Shown here piece after piece: positions 34,275 through 45,340 of a stretch of 64,000 nt of DNA. How positions within the stretch are numbered: position 1 is the stretch's first letter; each line of letters begins with the position of its first letter. Origin of the DNA: Mycolicibacterium neoaurum VKM Ac-1815D (GTDB lineage: Bacteria > Actinomycetota > Actinomycetes > Mycobacteriales > Mycobacteriaceae); the NCBI RefSeq assembly GCF_000317305.3, contig NC_023036.2, forward strand, positions 3,224,001 to 3,288,000. The letters are read 5' to 3'. Under the pieces are notes generated by a model, which saw only the letters and a list, made by a program, of their open reading frames with translations, was not told the origin of the DNA and did no database searches. The translations under genes were made by a program, and so were the position numbers.

Positions 34275-35293
34275 TGGGCAAGCATCGCGACGCACCTCCG
34301 GTCGTCACCAGAACCCAGATCCGCAACGTCGCACTCGCGATGGGCGTGTTCACCGCCCTGGTGCTGGCCATGATCGCCAGCTACGCCGGTGCGTTCGCCA
34401 AACCGACGCTGCGCCATATGGATATCGCCGTTGCAGCGCCCACACAGCTGATCGAGGCAATGCAGGCCAGACCCGAACTCGCCGTCACAGCGGTCGGCGA
34501 CGACGGTGCCGCCCGCGATCTGGTGCTACAGCGAAAGGCCGACGCCGCGTTGGTCGCCCAGCCCACGGGGACCCTGGACATCTATGTCGCCGGCGGCGGT
34601 GGCCGCAGCGTGGCCACCGCTGCCGAGAGCGTGGGGCGCAGCGTGGCGGCCGGAGCCGGACTGACCCCGGCTGTCACCGATATCGCGCCGACCTCGGCGG
34701 GTGACCCGTCCGGCACGGTCGAGTTCTACGCGGTCATCTTCGTCTCGATCGGCGCCTCGGTGGGCGCGGCGGCGTTCGGGCGGTTGGTCGGCGCCGTGCA
34801 CCGTCCGGCCACCCTCGCCTTGCGGACGGTCACGCTCGGCTGTTACGCGGCACTGCTGGCCGGTGTCGTCACCGTGTATGTCGACAGCGGGCTCGGGGCA
34901 CTGACCGGTCACCCCTGGCAGGTTTTCGGGGCGTTGTGGCTCTACGCCATGGCGGTCGGCGGCGCGGTGACCGGGGTCGCGGCCGCCTTCGGCACCGTGG
35001 CGGCCATGACGGTCACCGCCTTCCTGGTGGTCGTCGGCAATGCTGCGGCCGCCGGCCCGATCGGCCGACCGCTGTTGACCGGTTTCTACACCTTGTTCAA
35101 CCAGATCGTGCCGCAGGGTTCGGGAGTCTCGCTGTTGCGCAGTATCGAGTACTTCGACGGCAACGGCGCGCTGACACCCTTTGCCACGCTGATGATCTGG
35201 GCCACCACCGGACTCGTGCTCGCCGCGTTGGCGACCACCGTGCGCACACCGGCCGTAGAACGTCTGCGCCGTCGCGCCGGCTCACGCGGTTGA
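34274..35293 (+). CDS. ABC-2/YhgE-like membrane protein without an ATPase partner
   Basis: 339 residues. One N-terminal helix (about 18-40), an extracytoplasmic region of about 110 residues, then five helices from about residue 150 (FYAVIFVSIGASVGAAAFG) to 325: the layout of ABC-2 permease or YhgE/Pip-like proteins. No ATPase gene is near. It is translationally coupled to the TetR gene, so it is probably an efflux or envelope-stress component under that repressor. Substrate unknown. Confidence 0.65.
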   Translation: MGKHRDAPPVVTRTQIRNVALAMGVFTALVLAMIASYAGAFAKPTLRHMDIAVAAPTQLIEAMQARPELAVTAVGDDGAARDLVLQRKADAALVAQPTGTLDIYVAGGGGRSVATAAESVGRSVAAGAGLTPAVTDIAPTSAGDPSGTVEFYAVIFVSIGASVGAAAFGRLVGAVHRPATLALRTVTLGCYAALLAGVVTVYVDSGLGALTGHPWQVFGALWLYAMAVGGAVTGVAAAFGTVAAMTVTAFLVVVGNAAAAGPIGRPLLTGFYTLFNQIVPQGSGVSLLRSIEYFDGNGALTPFATLMIWATTGLVLAALATTVRTPAVERLRRRAGSRG

Positions 35294-35312
35294 CCCCCAC
35301 TATGGTTGGTCG

Positions 35313-36989
35313 ATGGATGCGGGCTACTACGACCTGGGCAGCTACCGACGCCCGGTCGACACCGATTCTGCACAGGCGCAGGTGTGGTTCGACCGGGGTC
35401 TGGTGTGGGCCTACGCCTTCAACCACGAAGAGGCGGTTCGCTGTTTCGAACGCGCACTGGAACACGACGGCGACCTGGCCATCGCCCGCTGGGGCATCGC
35501 CTACGCCGTCGGCCCGAACTACAACAAGGCCTGGGATGCCTTCGATCCCGTCGAACTGGACACGGCACTGCGGCGGGCGCGCGCAGAGTTGGCCTCGGCC
35601 GCAGCGGGGCGGGCCTCGGCCACCGATCGCGCCCTGATCGACGCCCTGTCGCTGCGGTTCCCCACCGACGACCCGGCCGATGACACCGCGCTGCGCGACG
35701 CGCACGCCGTCTACGCAGACGCGATGGTGTCGGTCGCCGCGTGCTTCCCCGACGATGTCGATGTGCAGGCACTGGCCGCCGACGCACTGCTCAACGTCAG
35801 CGCCTGGGAACTCTGGGACAGCACGACCGGTCAGCCGGCCGCCGGCTCGCGGGTGCACGAGGCCACGACGATCCTGGAGGCTTGCCTCGCCGGGTCCGCC
35901 GGGCAGGCGCATCCCGGGGTCTTGCACCTCTACATCCATGCGATGGAGATGTCGGCGCATCCCGAGCTCGCGTTGCCCGCGGCCGACCTGCTCCGCGGCC
36001 TGGTACCCGATGCCGGCCATCTGGAGCACATGCCCAGTCATATCGACGTGCTCTGCGGCGACTACCGCGCCTCGGTGGTGGCCAACCAGGCCGCCGTGGC
36101 CGCCGATCGGTTGTTCGTCGCCGATGCCGGGCCGCTGAACTTCTATTCGCTCTACCGCGCCCACGATCTGCACTTCGTGGTGTACTCGGCAATGTTCGAG
36201 GGTCGGTTCCAGATTGCCCACGACGCCGCGCGCGAGCTCGCCGAACAGCTCACACCCGAACTGCTCGCCATCCCCTCGCCCCCGATGGCCGACTGGCTGG
36301 AGGCGTTCGCCGCCCTTGAGGTTCACGTCCTGGTGCGGTTCGGCCGGTGGTCCGATCTGATCTCGCTGCCGGTGCCCGAAGACGCTGCGCTCTACTGCAC
36401 CACCACCGCGACGGTGCACTACGGCCGCGGCGTCGCCTACGCCGCGACCGGCCAGCTATCTCAGGCACACATCGAACGTGATGCTCTCGCAGCCGCTTAC
36501 GCGCTGATTCCCGATACCCGCTACCTGTTCAACAACACCAGCCGCGACATCCTCGCCGTCGGAGTCGCCATGCTCGACGGCGAAATCGCTTATCGGGAAG
36601 GGCGATTCGACGAAGCGTTCGCCCGGCTCCGCGATGCCATCGCACTCGATGACGCCCTACCCTACGACGAACCCTGGGGCTGGATGCAGCCGACACGGCA
36701 CGCCTACGGCGCACTTCTGCTCGAGCAGGGCCGGGTGTCCGAGGCCGCCGACGTGTACGCAGCGGATCTCGGCCTCGACAGCACTTTGCGCCGGTCGTGC
36801 CAGCACCCTGGCAACGTCTGGAGTCTGCACGGATACCACGAGTGCCTGCAACGTCTGGGCCGTGATGCAGAAGCGGCAATCATCGGCCAGCAGCTGACGC
36901 TGGCCCGCGCCCGCGCCGACGTACCCGTTCTCGCGTCCTGCGCGTGCCGCCTCGATGTCACAGCAGGGCCGGAGACGTGTTGCGAATAG
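35313..36989 (+). CDS. Large TPR-type protein with conserved histidine motifs
   Basis: 558 residues, cytoplasmic by composition. It is built of TPR-like helical pairs: AQVWFDRGLVWAYAFNHEEAVRCFERALEHD at the start and FDEAFARLRDAIALDD and AADVYAADLGL near the end. Between them lie HLYIHAMEMSAHPELAL (about 207-223) and GHLEHMPSHI (about 235-244), clustered His/Glu/Met that could bind a metal. The family is widespread in bacteria and uncharacterised as far as I know. It starts 20 bases after the ABC-2-like gene. Confidence 0.7.
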   Translation: MDAGYYDLGSYRRPVDTDSAQAQVWFDRGLVWAYAFNHEEAVRCFERALEHDGDLAIARWGIAYAVGPNYNKAWDAFDPVELDTALRRARAELASAAAGRASATDRALIDALSLRFPTDDPADDTALRDAHAVYADAMVSVAACFPDDVDVQALAADALLNVSAWELWDSTTGQPAAGSRVHEATTILEACLAGSAGQAHPGVLHLYIHAMEMSAHPELALPAADLLRGLVPDAGHLEHMPSHIDVLCGDYRASVVANQAAVAADRLFVADAGPLNFYSLYRAHDLHFVVYSAMFEGRFQIAHDAARELAEQLTPELLAIPSPPMADWLEAFAALEVHVLVRFGRWSDLISLPVPEDAALYCTTTATVHYGRGVAYAATGQLSQAHIERDALAAAYALIPDTRYLFNNTSRDILAVGVAMLDGEIAYREGRFDEAFARLRDAIALDDALPYDEPWGWMQPTRHAYGALLLEQGRVSEAADVYAADLGLDSTLRRSCQHPGNVWSLHGYHECLQRLGRDAEAAIIGQQLTLARARADVPVLASCACRLDVTAGPETCCE

Positions 36990-37121
36990 GTGAATTTAGT
37001 TGGCAGTCAACGTGTCATGCAACCAACGAGGCCCCGAGCCATTATCGTGTGCGTCAGGAAAAGAACCGGGGGCCCGCGCAAGCCGAGTGCGCTCCCGCCC
37101 CTACCTGTGGAGAGGACAACG

Positions 37122-37337
37122 ATGTCCAACGAACGCCACCTGGCGCACCTCCGTTCCAAGGACGAGCCATTGGTCGCACTGGTCGGGATGATCCGGCACG
37201 CAGTGAGCGACCCGGTCCGCTCCGCCGGCGGCAGCAAAGCCGATGTCGAGGCCATCGCCGTCGCGGCCGCGTACGCGGCGTGGTGCTGGGGGGCGGCCAC
37301 CGACGAATCGGCGCCCCAACCGTTGCGCTGCGGTTGA
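37122..37337 (+). CDS. Small conserved hypothetical protein
   Basis: 71 residues from an ATG preceded by GGAGAGGAC at a good distance. The helix-forming VEAIAVAAAYAAWCWGAATDE makes up the second half. No domain recognised. It is 31 bases before the deaminase gene on the same strand, so cotranscription is possible. Confidence 0.5.
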   Translation: MSNERHLAHLRSKDEPLVALVGMIRHAVSDPVRSAGGSKADVEAIAVAAAYAAWCWGAATDESAPQPLRCG

Positions 37338-37367
37338 CATTCCACCCCGCTGGGTAAACTCGCCCGC

Positions 37368-37847
37368 GTGGCGATCACCGACGCGGACCTGGAATTCCTT
37401 CGGCGGTGTGTCGAACTGGCACGCGACGCGCTGAACCTCGGCGACGAGCCCTTCGGCTCCCTACTGGTCGACGAAGCAGGTGACACCCTGTTCGCCGATC
37501 ACAATCGCGTCGGCAATGGCGACGCCACCGAACACCCCGAGTTCGCCATTGCCCGATGGGCCGCCGAGCACCTCTCCCCCGAACAACGCGCGAGCGCCAC
37601 GGTCTACACCTCCGGTGAACACTGCGCCATGTGTTCGGCCGCGCACGCATGGGTGGGCCTCGGGCGCATTGTCTACGCGACATCGGCCCGGCAGCTCAGC
37701 CAGTGGAGCGCCGAGTGGGGTGCTCCCCCGGCGCCGGTCGCACCACTTCCCATCACCACCGTCGCGCCGGGTCTCGTCGTCGACGGCCCCGCTCCGCAAC
37801 TGGGTGACGAGATGCGCGATCTCTACGAGCGGGCATTCCGACCATGA
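37368..37847 (+). CDS. Nucleoside/guanine-type cytidine-deaminase-fold deaminase
   Basis: 159 residues from a GTG start. The zinc motif has HPEFAI (the H-x-E pair, with Glu as proton shuttle) and EHCAMC (two Cys ligands, with His in place of the usual Pro). This form is typical of guanine/nucleoside deaminases rather than tRNA-specific TadA. It deaminates a free base or nucleoside. The stop overlaps the GH13 gene start by four bases (ATGA). Confidence 0.75.
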   Translation: MAITDADLEFLRRCVELARDALNLGDEPFGSLLVDEAGDTLFADHNRVGNGDATEHPEFAIARWAAEHLSPEQRASATVYTSGEHCAMCSAAHAWVGLGRIVYATSARQLSQWSAEWGAPPAPVAPLPITTVAPGLVVDGPAPQLGDEMRDLYERAFRP

Positions 37848-39124
37848 GCGATCCAGACTGGGTGCGCCACGTCATCTGGTGGCAGATCTATCCCCTCGGG
37901 TTCGTCGGCGCGTTCCCCGCCGATCCCGCACCGACGGCCGCCGAGCACCGACTGCTGCGGATCATCGACTGGCTCGACCACGCGCTGGAACTGGGCGCCT
38001 CCGGTCTGGCGCTCGGGCCGGTGTTCAGCTCCCGGACCCACGGTTATGACACCACCGATCACTTGCGTATCGATCCACGCTTGGGAACCGATGCCGATTT
38101 CGACCAGCTCATCTCCGAATGCCGCCGGCGAGGGCTCAGGGTGTTGCTCGACGGTGTGTTCAACCACGTCGGCACCGACTACCCGCGCTATCGCGACGCG
38201 GTCGCGGGTGGCCCGAGGGACTGGTTCCGGCATGGTTCCGGCGGTTTCGACACCTTCGAGGGCCACGGCGAACTGATCGCGCTGAACCACGGTAGTCCGG
38301 AGGTGGTGGCGCACACCGTCGAGGTGATGAACCACTGGCTCGATCGCGGTGCCGACGGCTGGCGCCTCGATGCCGCCTACGCAGTCGATCCGGAATTCTG
38401 GCGGCAGGTCTTACCGCAGGTTCGTCGCCGCCATCGCGATGCGTGGTTCCTGGGCGAGGTCATCCACGGCGACTACCCGGCGCAGGTGAGCGCCGCCGGA
38501 TTCGACTCGGTCACCCAGTACGAACTGTGGAAGGCCGTCTGGAGTGCCCTGAACGACAAGAACTTCCACGAACTCGACTGGGCGCTGCAGCGCCACAACG
38601 ACTTTCTGGGATCCTTTGTGCCGCTGACGTTCATCGGCAACCACGACGTCACCAGGATCGCCAGCCGCATCGAAGATCCGCAGCATCTCGAGCATGCCCT
38701 TGTGCTGCTGCTGACCACCGGAGGCACCCCGAGCGTGTACGCCGGCGACGAGTGGGCCTGGCGCGGTGTCAAGGAGGAACGCGTCGGCGGTGACGACGCG
38801 ATCCGCCCCGAGTTCGGCGCGCCGCCGATGCCACCACATGACATGACGCGGCTGTACCAGTACCTCATCGGCCTACGCCGGCGAAACCCGTGGCTGCACA
38901 ACGCCCGTACCGAATCATTGAGCCTGACCAACACCGGGTACGCCTACCGGGTCGCCGCCGATGATCGAGCGTTGGTGGTGGCACTCAACCTCGACGACGC
39001 CCCGTTGACGGCCGGGTTGCCCGGGACCGGGCGGGTGATCGCGGGATCCGGGGCCCCGCCCACCGAACGTGTCGACGAGCTCGTCGTGCCCCCGCACGGC
39101 TGGGTGATCGCCGACTACGACTGA
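37844..39124 (+). CDS. GH13 alpha-amylase-family glycosidase
   Basis: 426 residues. The (beta/alpha)8 barrel has the GH13 conserved regions: DGVFNHVG (region I), GWRLDAAY with nucleophile Asp176 (II), FLGEVIHG with acid/base Glu205 (III) and FIGNHDVTR with Asp268 (IV). Short C-terminal beta domain. No signal peptide, so it acts on an intracellular alpha-glucan or maltooligosaccharide. Coupled to the deaminase gene by a four-base overlap though the roles look unrelated. Confidence 0.85.
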   Translation: MSDPDWVRHVIWWQIYPLGFVGAFPADPAPTAAEHRLLRIIDWLDHALELGASGLALGPVFSSRTHGYDTTDHLRIDPRLGTDADFDQLISECRRRGLRVLLDGVFNHVGTDYPRYRDAVAGGPRDWFRHGSGGFDTFEGHGELIALNHGSPEVVAHTVEVMNHWLDRGADGWRLDAAYAVDPEFWRQVLPQVRRRHRDAWFLGEVIHGDYPAQVSAAGFDSVTQYELWKAVWSALNDKNFHELDWALQRHNDFLGSFVPLTFIGNHDVTRIASRIEDPQHLEHALVLLLTTGGTPSVYAGDEWAWRGVKEERVGGDDAIRPEFGAPPMPPHDMTRLYQYLIGLRRRNPWLHNARTESLSLTNTGYAYRVAADDRALVVALNLDDAPLTAGLPGTGRVIAGSGAPPTERVDELVVPPHGWVIADYD

Positions 39125-40437
39125 TCGTTCGTGGTCCACGTATAGGGCTGCTCGGGCACACCGCGATCGCCGAGCATGAACGTCCGATGCTCACGCTCGC
39201 CGCGCCCGATCGCTGCCATCCACGTCAGCACGGTGCTGACCCGGTTGTGGACACCGGTCAGGAACGCGATGTGGATGAAGCCCCACGCCATCCAGCCCAG
39301 CCGACCCGACAGTTTCACCGGGCCGACCTGGAGCAGCGCGTTGCCGCGGCTGATGTAGGCCGCCGAGCCGAGATCGCGGTACCGGTATCGGCGGCGCGGT
39401 TTACCTGCCAGCTCACGACGCACGCACGCGGCAACGTGCAGGCCGCCCTGCATTGCGTTCTCCGCGACACCGGGATAGTCGCCGCCGGCCAGGTCGCCGA
39501 TGACGAAGACCTCGGGATGACCAGTCACCGACAGATCAGGTTGGACGTCGATCCGGCCGGACCGATCGGTCTTGGCGCCCAGGGCCTGCGCGGCGCGTCG
39601 GGCGAACGGCACCGCCTCGACGCCGGCGGTCCACAGGACCGTCCTGGCCTCGTATCGCTGCTCCGGTCCGCCGGACTTGGGCGTGACCGTCACGCCGTCG
39701 CGGCCGACGTCGGTGACGTGCACGCCCATGTGCAATTCGACACCGAGCGCCTGCAGGGTGCGGGTGGCCTTGTCGGTCAAGCCCGGGGCGAACGATTTCA
39801 AGACCCGGTCACCACCGTCGAACAACAGCACCCTGGCGTCCTCGGGTTGGATGCTGTGAAACTCGTTGGCCAGTGTCCGCGAGGCGACCTCGCGGATCTG
39901 CCCGGCGATCTCGACCCCGGTCGGGCCGCCGCCTGCCACGGCGAAGGTCAGCCAGCTGTCCCGCTCGCGGCCCGGCGGCAAGGTCTCGGCGATCTCGAAT
40001 GCGGTGAACAATCGCTGCCGGATGCACAGCGCGTCATCGAGTGTCTTCATCCCCGGTGCCCACTCGGCGAAACGCTCGTTGCCGAAATAGGACTGCTGCA
40101 TACCCGCGGCGATCACCAGGACGTCGTAATCCAGGGTGTAGGTCGATTCGTCGGGACGTAACGCCGTCACGGTCCTGGCGTCCGGATCCAGCTGCACCGC
40201 CTCGCCGAGCAGGGTGCGCACATTGGGGTATCGCGAGAGCTCCTCGCGCAGTGAATGGCTGATCTGACCGATGCTCAGCGTTCCGGTGGCGCACTGGTAG
40301 AGCAGCGGCTGAAAGATATGTCCGGCCGCACGGTCGAGTAGGGTGACCGCCGCGCCGGTGCGCCCGAGCCGGCGGGCGCAGAACAGACCGCCGAACCCTC
40401 CCCCGATGATGAGCACCCTGGTGCGTCCGTTGTTCAC
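39115..40437 (-). CDS. Type-II NADH dehydrogenase-like flavoprotein
   Basis: 440 residues. Two Rossmann dinucleotide sites: VLIIGGGFGGLFCARRLGR (FAD) and FAVAGGGPTGVEIAG (NAD(P)H). The NDH-2 stretch FQPLLYQCATGTLS and VFVIGDLAG are present. A weakly hydrophobic C-terminal part (LGWMAWGFIHIAFLTG) fits a membrane-peripheral anchor. It would pass electrons from NADH to menaquinone without proton pumping. It is a paralogue-type gene and may not be the main Ndh. Convergent with the GH13 gene, overlapping 10 bases. Confidence 0.8.
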   Translation of the reverse strand: MNNGRTRVLIIGGGFGGLFCARRLGRTGAAVTLLDRAAGHIFQPLLYQCATGTLSIGQISHSLREELSRYPNVRTLLGEAVQLDPDARTVTALRPDESTYTLDYDVLVIAAGMQQSYFGNERFAEWAPGMKTLDDALCIRQRLFTAFEIAETLPPGRERDSWLTFAVAGGGPTGVEIAGQIREVASRTLANEFHSIQPEDARVLLFDGGDRVLKSFAPGLTDKATRTLQALGVELHMGVHVTDVGRDGVTVTPKSGGPEQRYEARTVLWTAGVEAVPFARRAAQALGAKTDRSGRIDVQPDLSVTGHPEVFVIGDLAGGDYPGVAENAMQGGLHVAACVRRELAGKPRRRYRYRDLGSAAYISRGNALLQVGPVKLSGRLGWMAWGFIHIAFLTGVHNRVSTVLTWMAAIGRGEREHRTFMLGDRGVPEQPYTWTTNDQS

Positions 40438-40514
40438 CCCTGCCAGGCTAGTCGCCCGGTCACTTCCTCAAGCCGCGCGCGTGACCCGCCGCAGACGGCT
40501 ACGCTCACCGCTTG

Positions 40515-42677
40515 ATGGCGATCACCAGCGAAACAATGTCAGAGCCCGGGCCCGCTGCCGACAACCACAAGCGCCGTAGGCGAAGTGCTCTGTCGCGGAT
40601 GAGCATCCTGTCCAAATTGTTGATCATGCTGCTGGCGACCAGCATCCTGTCCGCCGCCGTGATCGGCTATATCGGTTATCAGTCCGGGCGTACCTCGCTG
40701 CGCGACGCGGCCTTCAACCGGCTCAACGAGATCCTCTCGTCGCAGACTCGCCAGTTGGAGGCCGAGTATCGCTATCTGCGCGAATCGTTGGTGATCTACA
40801 CCCGCGGTTCCACGGCACACGAAGCCGCCCGCGAGTACACCGCGGGCTTCGACGAGCTGAGTACCGCCGCCACCACTCCCGCTCAAGACCGCGCGATCAA
40901 CGACTACTACCGGGAGCAATTCGCCAAAGAAACCGCCGCGGCGACAGGGCAGGACATCGATGTCAGTGGCCTGCTGCCGACCGCACCGGCGCAAAAGTAC
41001 CTCTAGGCGTTCTACACCGCGCCCTTCGACGACTGGGACGCCGCACTGCGTAACGACGACGCCGGGGACGGCAGTCGATGGTCTGCGGCCAACGCGCGGT
41101 TCAACGACTTCTTCCGGCAGATAGTGCACCGATTTCGGTTCGAGGACGCCCTGCTTCTCGACACCCGCGGCAATGTCGTCTACACCGCCTACAAAGGGCC
41201 GGATCTGGGGACCAACATTCTGACCGGACCCTACCGGGACGGCCAGCTCACCGAAGCCTATCGGGACACGCTGGAGTCCAACGTGGTCGACTACGTCGGG
41301 GTCACCGACTTCGCCTACTATCAGCCGACTGCCGAGCCCACGGCCTGGTTCATGTCGCCGATCGGTTCCGGTGGGCAGATCGACGGGGTGCTGGCATTGC
41401 AGTTCCCCACCATCGGCGTCAACCGCGTCATGACGATGGACCGCCAATGGGAGCAGGCCGGTATGGGTAGTACCGGTGAAACGTTCCTGGTCGGTCCGGA
41501 CGGCACCATGCGCTCGAACTCACGCCTGTTCGAGGAGGACCGCGACGCGTTCCGAGAGCGCGTGGTGCAGGCCGGAACACCGCCGGATGTCGCCGACCGG
41601 TCGCTGCGCAACAACACCAACGTCCTGATCCAGCCAGTCGAGGACGAGGCCACCCGTCGTGCCAAACGCGGGCAAACCGGAACCATCGTCGAAACCGATT
41701 ACCTGGGTAACGAATCCCTGCAGGCCTACGGACCGGTAAACCTACCGGGCCTGGACTGGGTGATGGTCGCCAATATCGACACCTCCGAGGCGTTCGCCCC
41801 AGTTGCCACGTTCACCCGGACGTTGGTGCTCTCGACAGCGGCCATCGTTTTCATCGTCTCCATCGCCTCGATGTTGCTGGCGCGCTTGTTCACCCGACCT
41901 ATCCGCAGGCTAGAGGCCGGGGCCCGCCAGATCAGTTCCGGTGACTACGGCGTCACCGTACCTGTGCAGTCCAGGGATGAGTTCGGTGATCTGACGGTCG
42001 CCTTCAACGCGATGAGCCGCAATCTGGCCATCAAGGAAGACCTTCTCAACGAACAGCGCAGGGAGAACGACCGCTTGTTGTTGTCGCTGATGCCCGAGCC
42101 GGTCGCCGCGCGCTACCGCGACGGGGAGGAGACCATCGCCCAGGACCATCAGGACGTCACGGTGATCTTCGCCGGCATCGCCGGTCTCGACGAGCTGTCC
42201 GCCGAACTCAGCGCCGACGAGGATCTGTCCTTGGTCAACAACCTGATCCGCCAGTTCGACGCGGCCGCAGAGGATCTCGGCGTAGAAAAGGTGCGCACGC
42301 TGCACAACGGCTATCTCGCGAGTTGCGGGCTGACCACGCCCAGATTGGACAATGTGCGCCGCACCGTGGACTTCGCCGTCGAGATGTCTCGTATCGTCGA
42401 CAGGTTCAACGCCGAGACCGGGCACAGTTTGACCGTGCGTGCCGGTATCGACACCGGCACGGTCACCAGCGGGCTGATCGGCAAATCGAGCCTGGCCTAT
42501 GACATGTGGGGCGACACCGTGGATCTCGCCAACAGCATGCAGAGCGGATCGTCGCGGCCCGGGATCTACGTCACGGCAAGGGTCCACGACGTGATGCGGG
42601 AGAGCCGCAGCTTCGTCGCGGTGGAAGACAGCGCCATCGGCGAGCCGGTGTGGCGCTTGACCGAGCAACGCTCGTGA
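40515..42677 (+). pseudogene. Adenylate-cyclase-like HAMP sensor interrupted by an in-frame TAG
   Basis: One continuous 720-codon reading frame apart from a TAG at 41004-41006 (codon 164); one base from CAG, Gln. Both sides share the frame and the domains join normally. Architecture: helix about 33-56, extracytoplasmic sensor to about 435, helix about 436-458, HAMP to about 510, class III cyclase domain about 545-705. The cyclase domain is itself degenerate: the first metal Asp is Gly (IFAGIAG for FADI) and the second is Asn (TLHNGYLA for IGDAY). This matches the mycobacterial Rv2435c-type inactive cyclases. It overlaps the MscS-cNMP gene by four bases. A sequencing error or a true nonsense change cannot be told apart here. 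Confidence 0.8.
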
Positions 42678-44074
42678 ACGGACTGTTCGACGCCCCGTGG
42701 TTCTTGTGGGCCGTCGGGGTGTCAGTCGGCCTGCCGGTCGCGTTGGTGGCGCTCACCGAGTTGCGCAACGCGCTGGCCCGGCGGGGCAGCGCGCTCACCC
42801 CCGCGGTCGGCCTGGTACGCAACTATGTGGTGCCGATCGGGGCACTGTTACTACTGCTCACCGAGGCCACCGAGATATCGGCCGAAGCCACCGGTGTGCG
42901 CATCATCGCCACCGTGTTCGGCTTCGTGGTCCTGATCCTGCTGTTGTCAGGGTTCAATGCCGCGTTGTTCCAGGACGCCCCCGAAGGCTCCTGGCGCCAG
43001 CGCATTCCGTCGATCTTCCTCGACGTAGCGCGCCTTGCGCTGATCGCGGTCGGTCTGGCAATGATCCTCTCCTTCGTGTGGGGCGCCAATGTCGGCGGCT
43101 TGTTCACCGCGCTGGGCGTCACCTCGATCGTGCTGGGTCTCGCGCTGCAGAACTCGGTCGGCCAGATCGTCTCCGGCCTGCTGCTGTTGTTCGAACAACC
43201 CTTCAAGCTCGGCGACTGGCTGGACACCCCCTCCGCGCGGGGCCGCATCGTCGAGGTCAATTGGCGGGCCACTCACGTGGACACCGGTGGTGGCGGGCTG
43301 CAGATCATGCCCAACTCGGTTCTGGCCGCCGCATCGTTCACCAATCTGAGCCGGCCGCCAGGCCAGCACAGCATCTCGGTCGTCAGCGTGTTCAGCACCG
43401 AGGACGCGCCCGACGAAGTCTGCGCGATGCTCACCGAAGTGGCCGCGACGCTGCCGCAGCTACGTAGCGGAGCCCATCCGAAAGCCGTGCCCATCGGTGG
43501 ACTGGAGTACCGCACCTCGATCCCGGTGCGCAGCCCCGCCGATGACGGCGCGGCCAAGGCGACGTTCCTGCGCTGGGTCTGGTATGCCTCCCGGCGTGCG
43601 GGGTTGCATCTCGACGAGCGCACCGACGAGTTCAGTACCCCCGCGCGCGTCGGTGAGGCATTACAGGCCGTCGCCGCCTCCCTGCGCCTGCATCGCAGCG
43701 AGCTGGACGGGATCGTCGAGCACGCCCGGATAACGCGGTATGGGGCCGATGAACTGGTGCAGTCCCGCGGGCAGGTCCCCCACCAGATGTCGTTCATCCT
43801 CGATGGCCGGGTGCAGTTGTACGCGCCACGCGCAGATGGCGTCGTCGTCGCGGTCGCCACGCTGGAACAGGGCGACTTCCTGGGCCAGACGACACTGACC
43901 CGGGAACCTGTTCGTGCCGACGCCCGCGCCCTCGAAGAGGTGGCCGTCCTGCAGATCGGACGCAGCCACGTCGAGGACCTCGTGATGCGAAATCCCTTGT
44001 TGCTGCAGGAGATTGGACGAATCATCGAGGATCGACGGATAAGCATGCGTGACGCCTTGGCGACGGCCGACTGA
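42674..44074 (+). CDS. MscS-like channel with a C-terminal cyclic-nucleotide-binding domain
   Basis: 466 residues from a GTG overlapping the upstream stop (GTGA). About four to five N-terminal helices, then the MscS pore and beta domain (GLFTALGVTSIVLGLALQNSVGQIVSG, FEQPFKLGDWLDT), then from about residue 345 a cNMP-binding fold (MSFILDGRVQLYAP, QGDFLGQTTLTREP). The channel would release solutes on membrane tension, tuned by a cyclic nucleotide. M. tuberculosis Rv2434c beside Rv2435c has the same pairing. Translation may drop if the upstream TAG terminates early. Confidence 0.83.
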   Translation: MNGLFDAPWFLWAVGVSVGLPVALVALTELRNALARRGSALTPAVGLVRNYVVPIGALLLLLTEATEISAEATGVRIIATVFGFVVLILLLSGFNAALFQDAPEGSWRQRIPSIFLDVARLALIAVGLAMILSFVWGANVGGLFTALGVTSIVLGLALQNSVGQIVSGLLLLFEQPFKLGDWLDTPSARGRIVEVNWRATHVDTGGGGLQIMPNSVLAAASFTNLSRPPGQHSISVVSVFSTEDAPDEVCAMLTEVAATLPQLRSGAHPKAVPIGGLEYRTSIPVRSPADDGAAKATFLRWVWYASRRAGLHLDERTDEFSTPARVGEALQAVAASLRLHRSELDGIVEHARITRYGADELVQSRGQVPHQMSFILDGRVQLYAPRADGVVVAVATLEQGDFLGQTTLTREPVRADARALEEVAVLQIGRSHVEDLVMRNPLLLQEIGRIIEDRRISMRDALATAD

Positions 44075-45256
<1,182 letters not shown>

Positions 45257-45286
45257 TGACGGACTGACCCGACACACCAAAGACCC

Positions 45287-45323
45287 AGGGAGCCTGCCGT
45301 ACCCCCCGAACGGCAGGCTCCCT
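45287..45323 (+). terminator. Strong hairpin terminator after the antigen 85 gene
   Basis: AGGGAGCCTGCCGT (45287-45300) and ACGGCAGGCTCCCT (45310-45323) pair perfectly over 14 bases with a 9-base loop, 31 bases after the stop codon. A short T-rich run follows (ctttg). Confidence 0.85.
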
Positions 45324-45340
45324 GCTTTGTGTCTGTTCAC

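Noticed and set aside
43912..43921. GAACCTGTTC, a KstR-like half palindrome
   Set aside because: It lacks the flanking T and A of the consensus and lies inside the MscS coding region.
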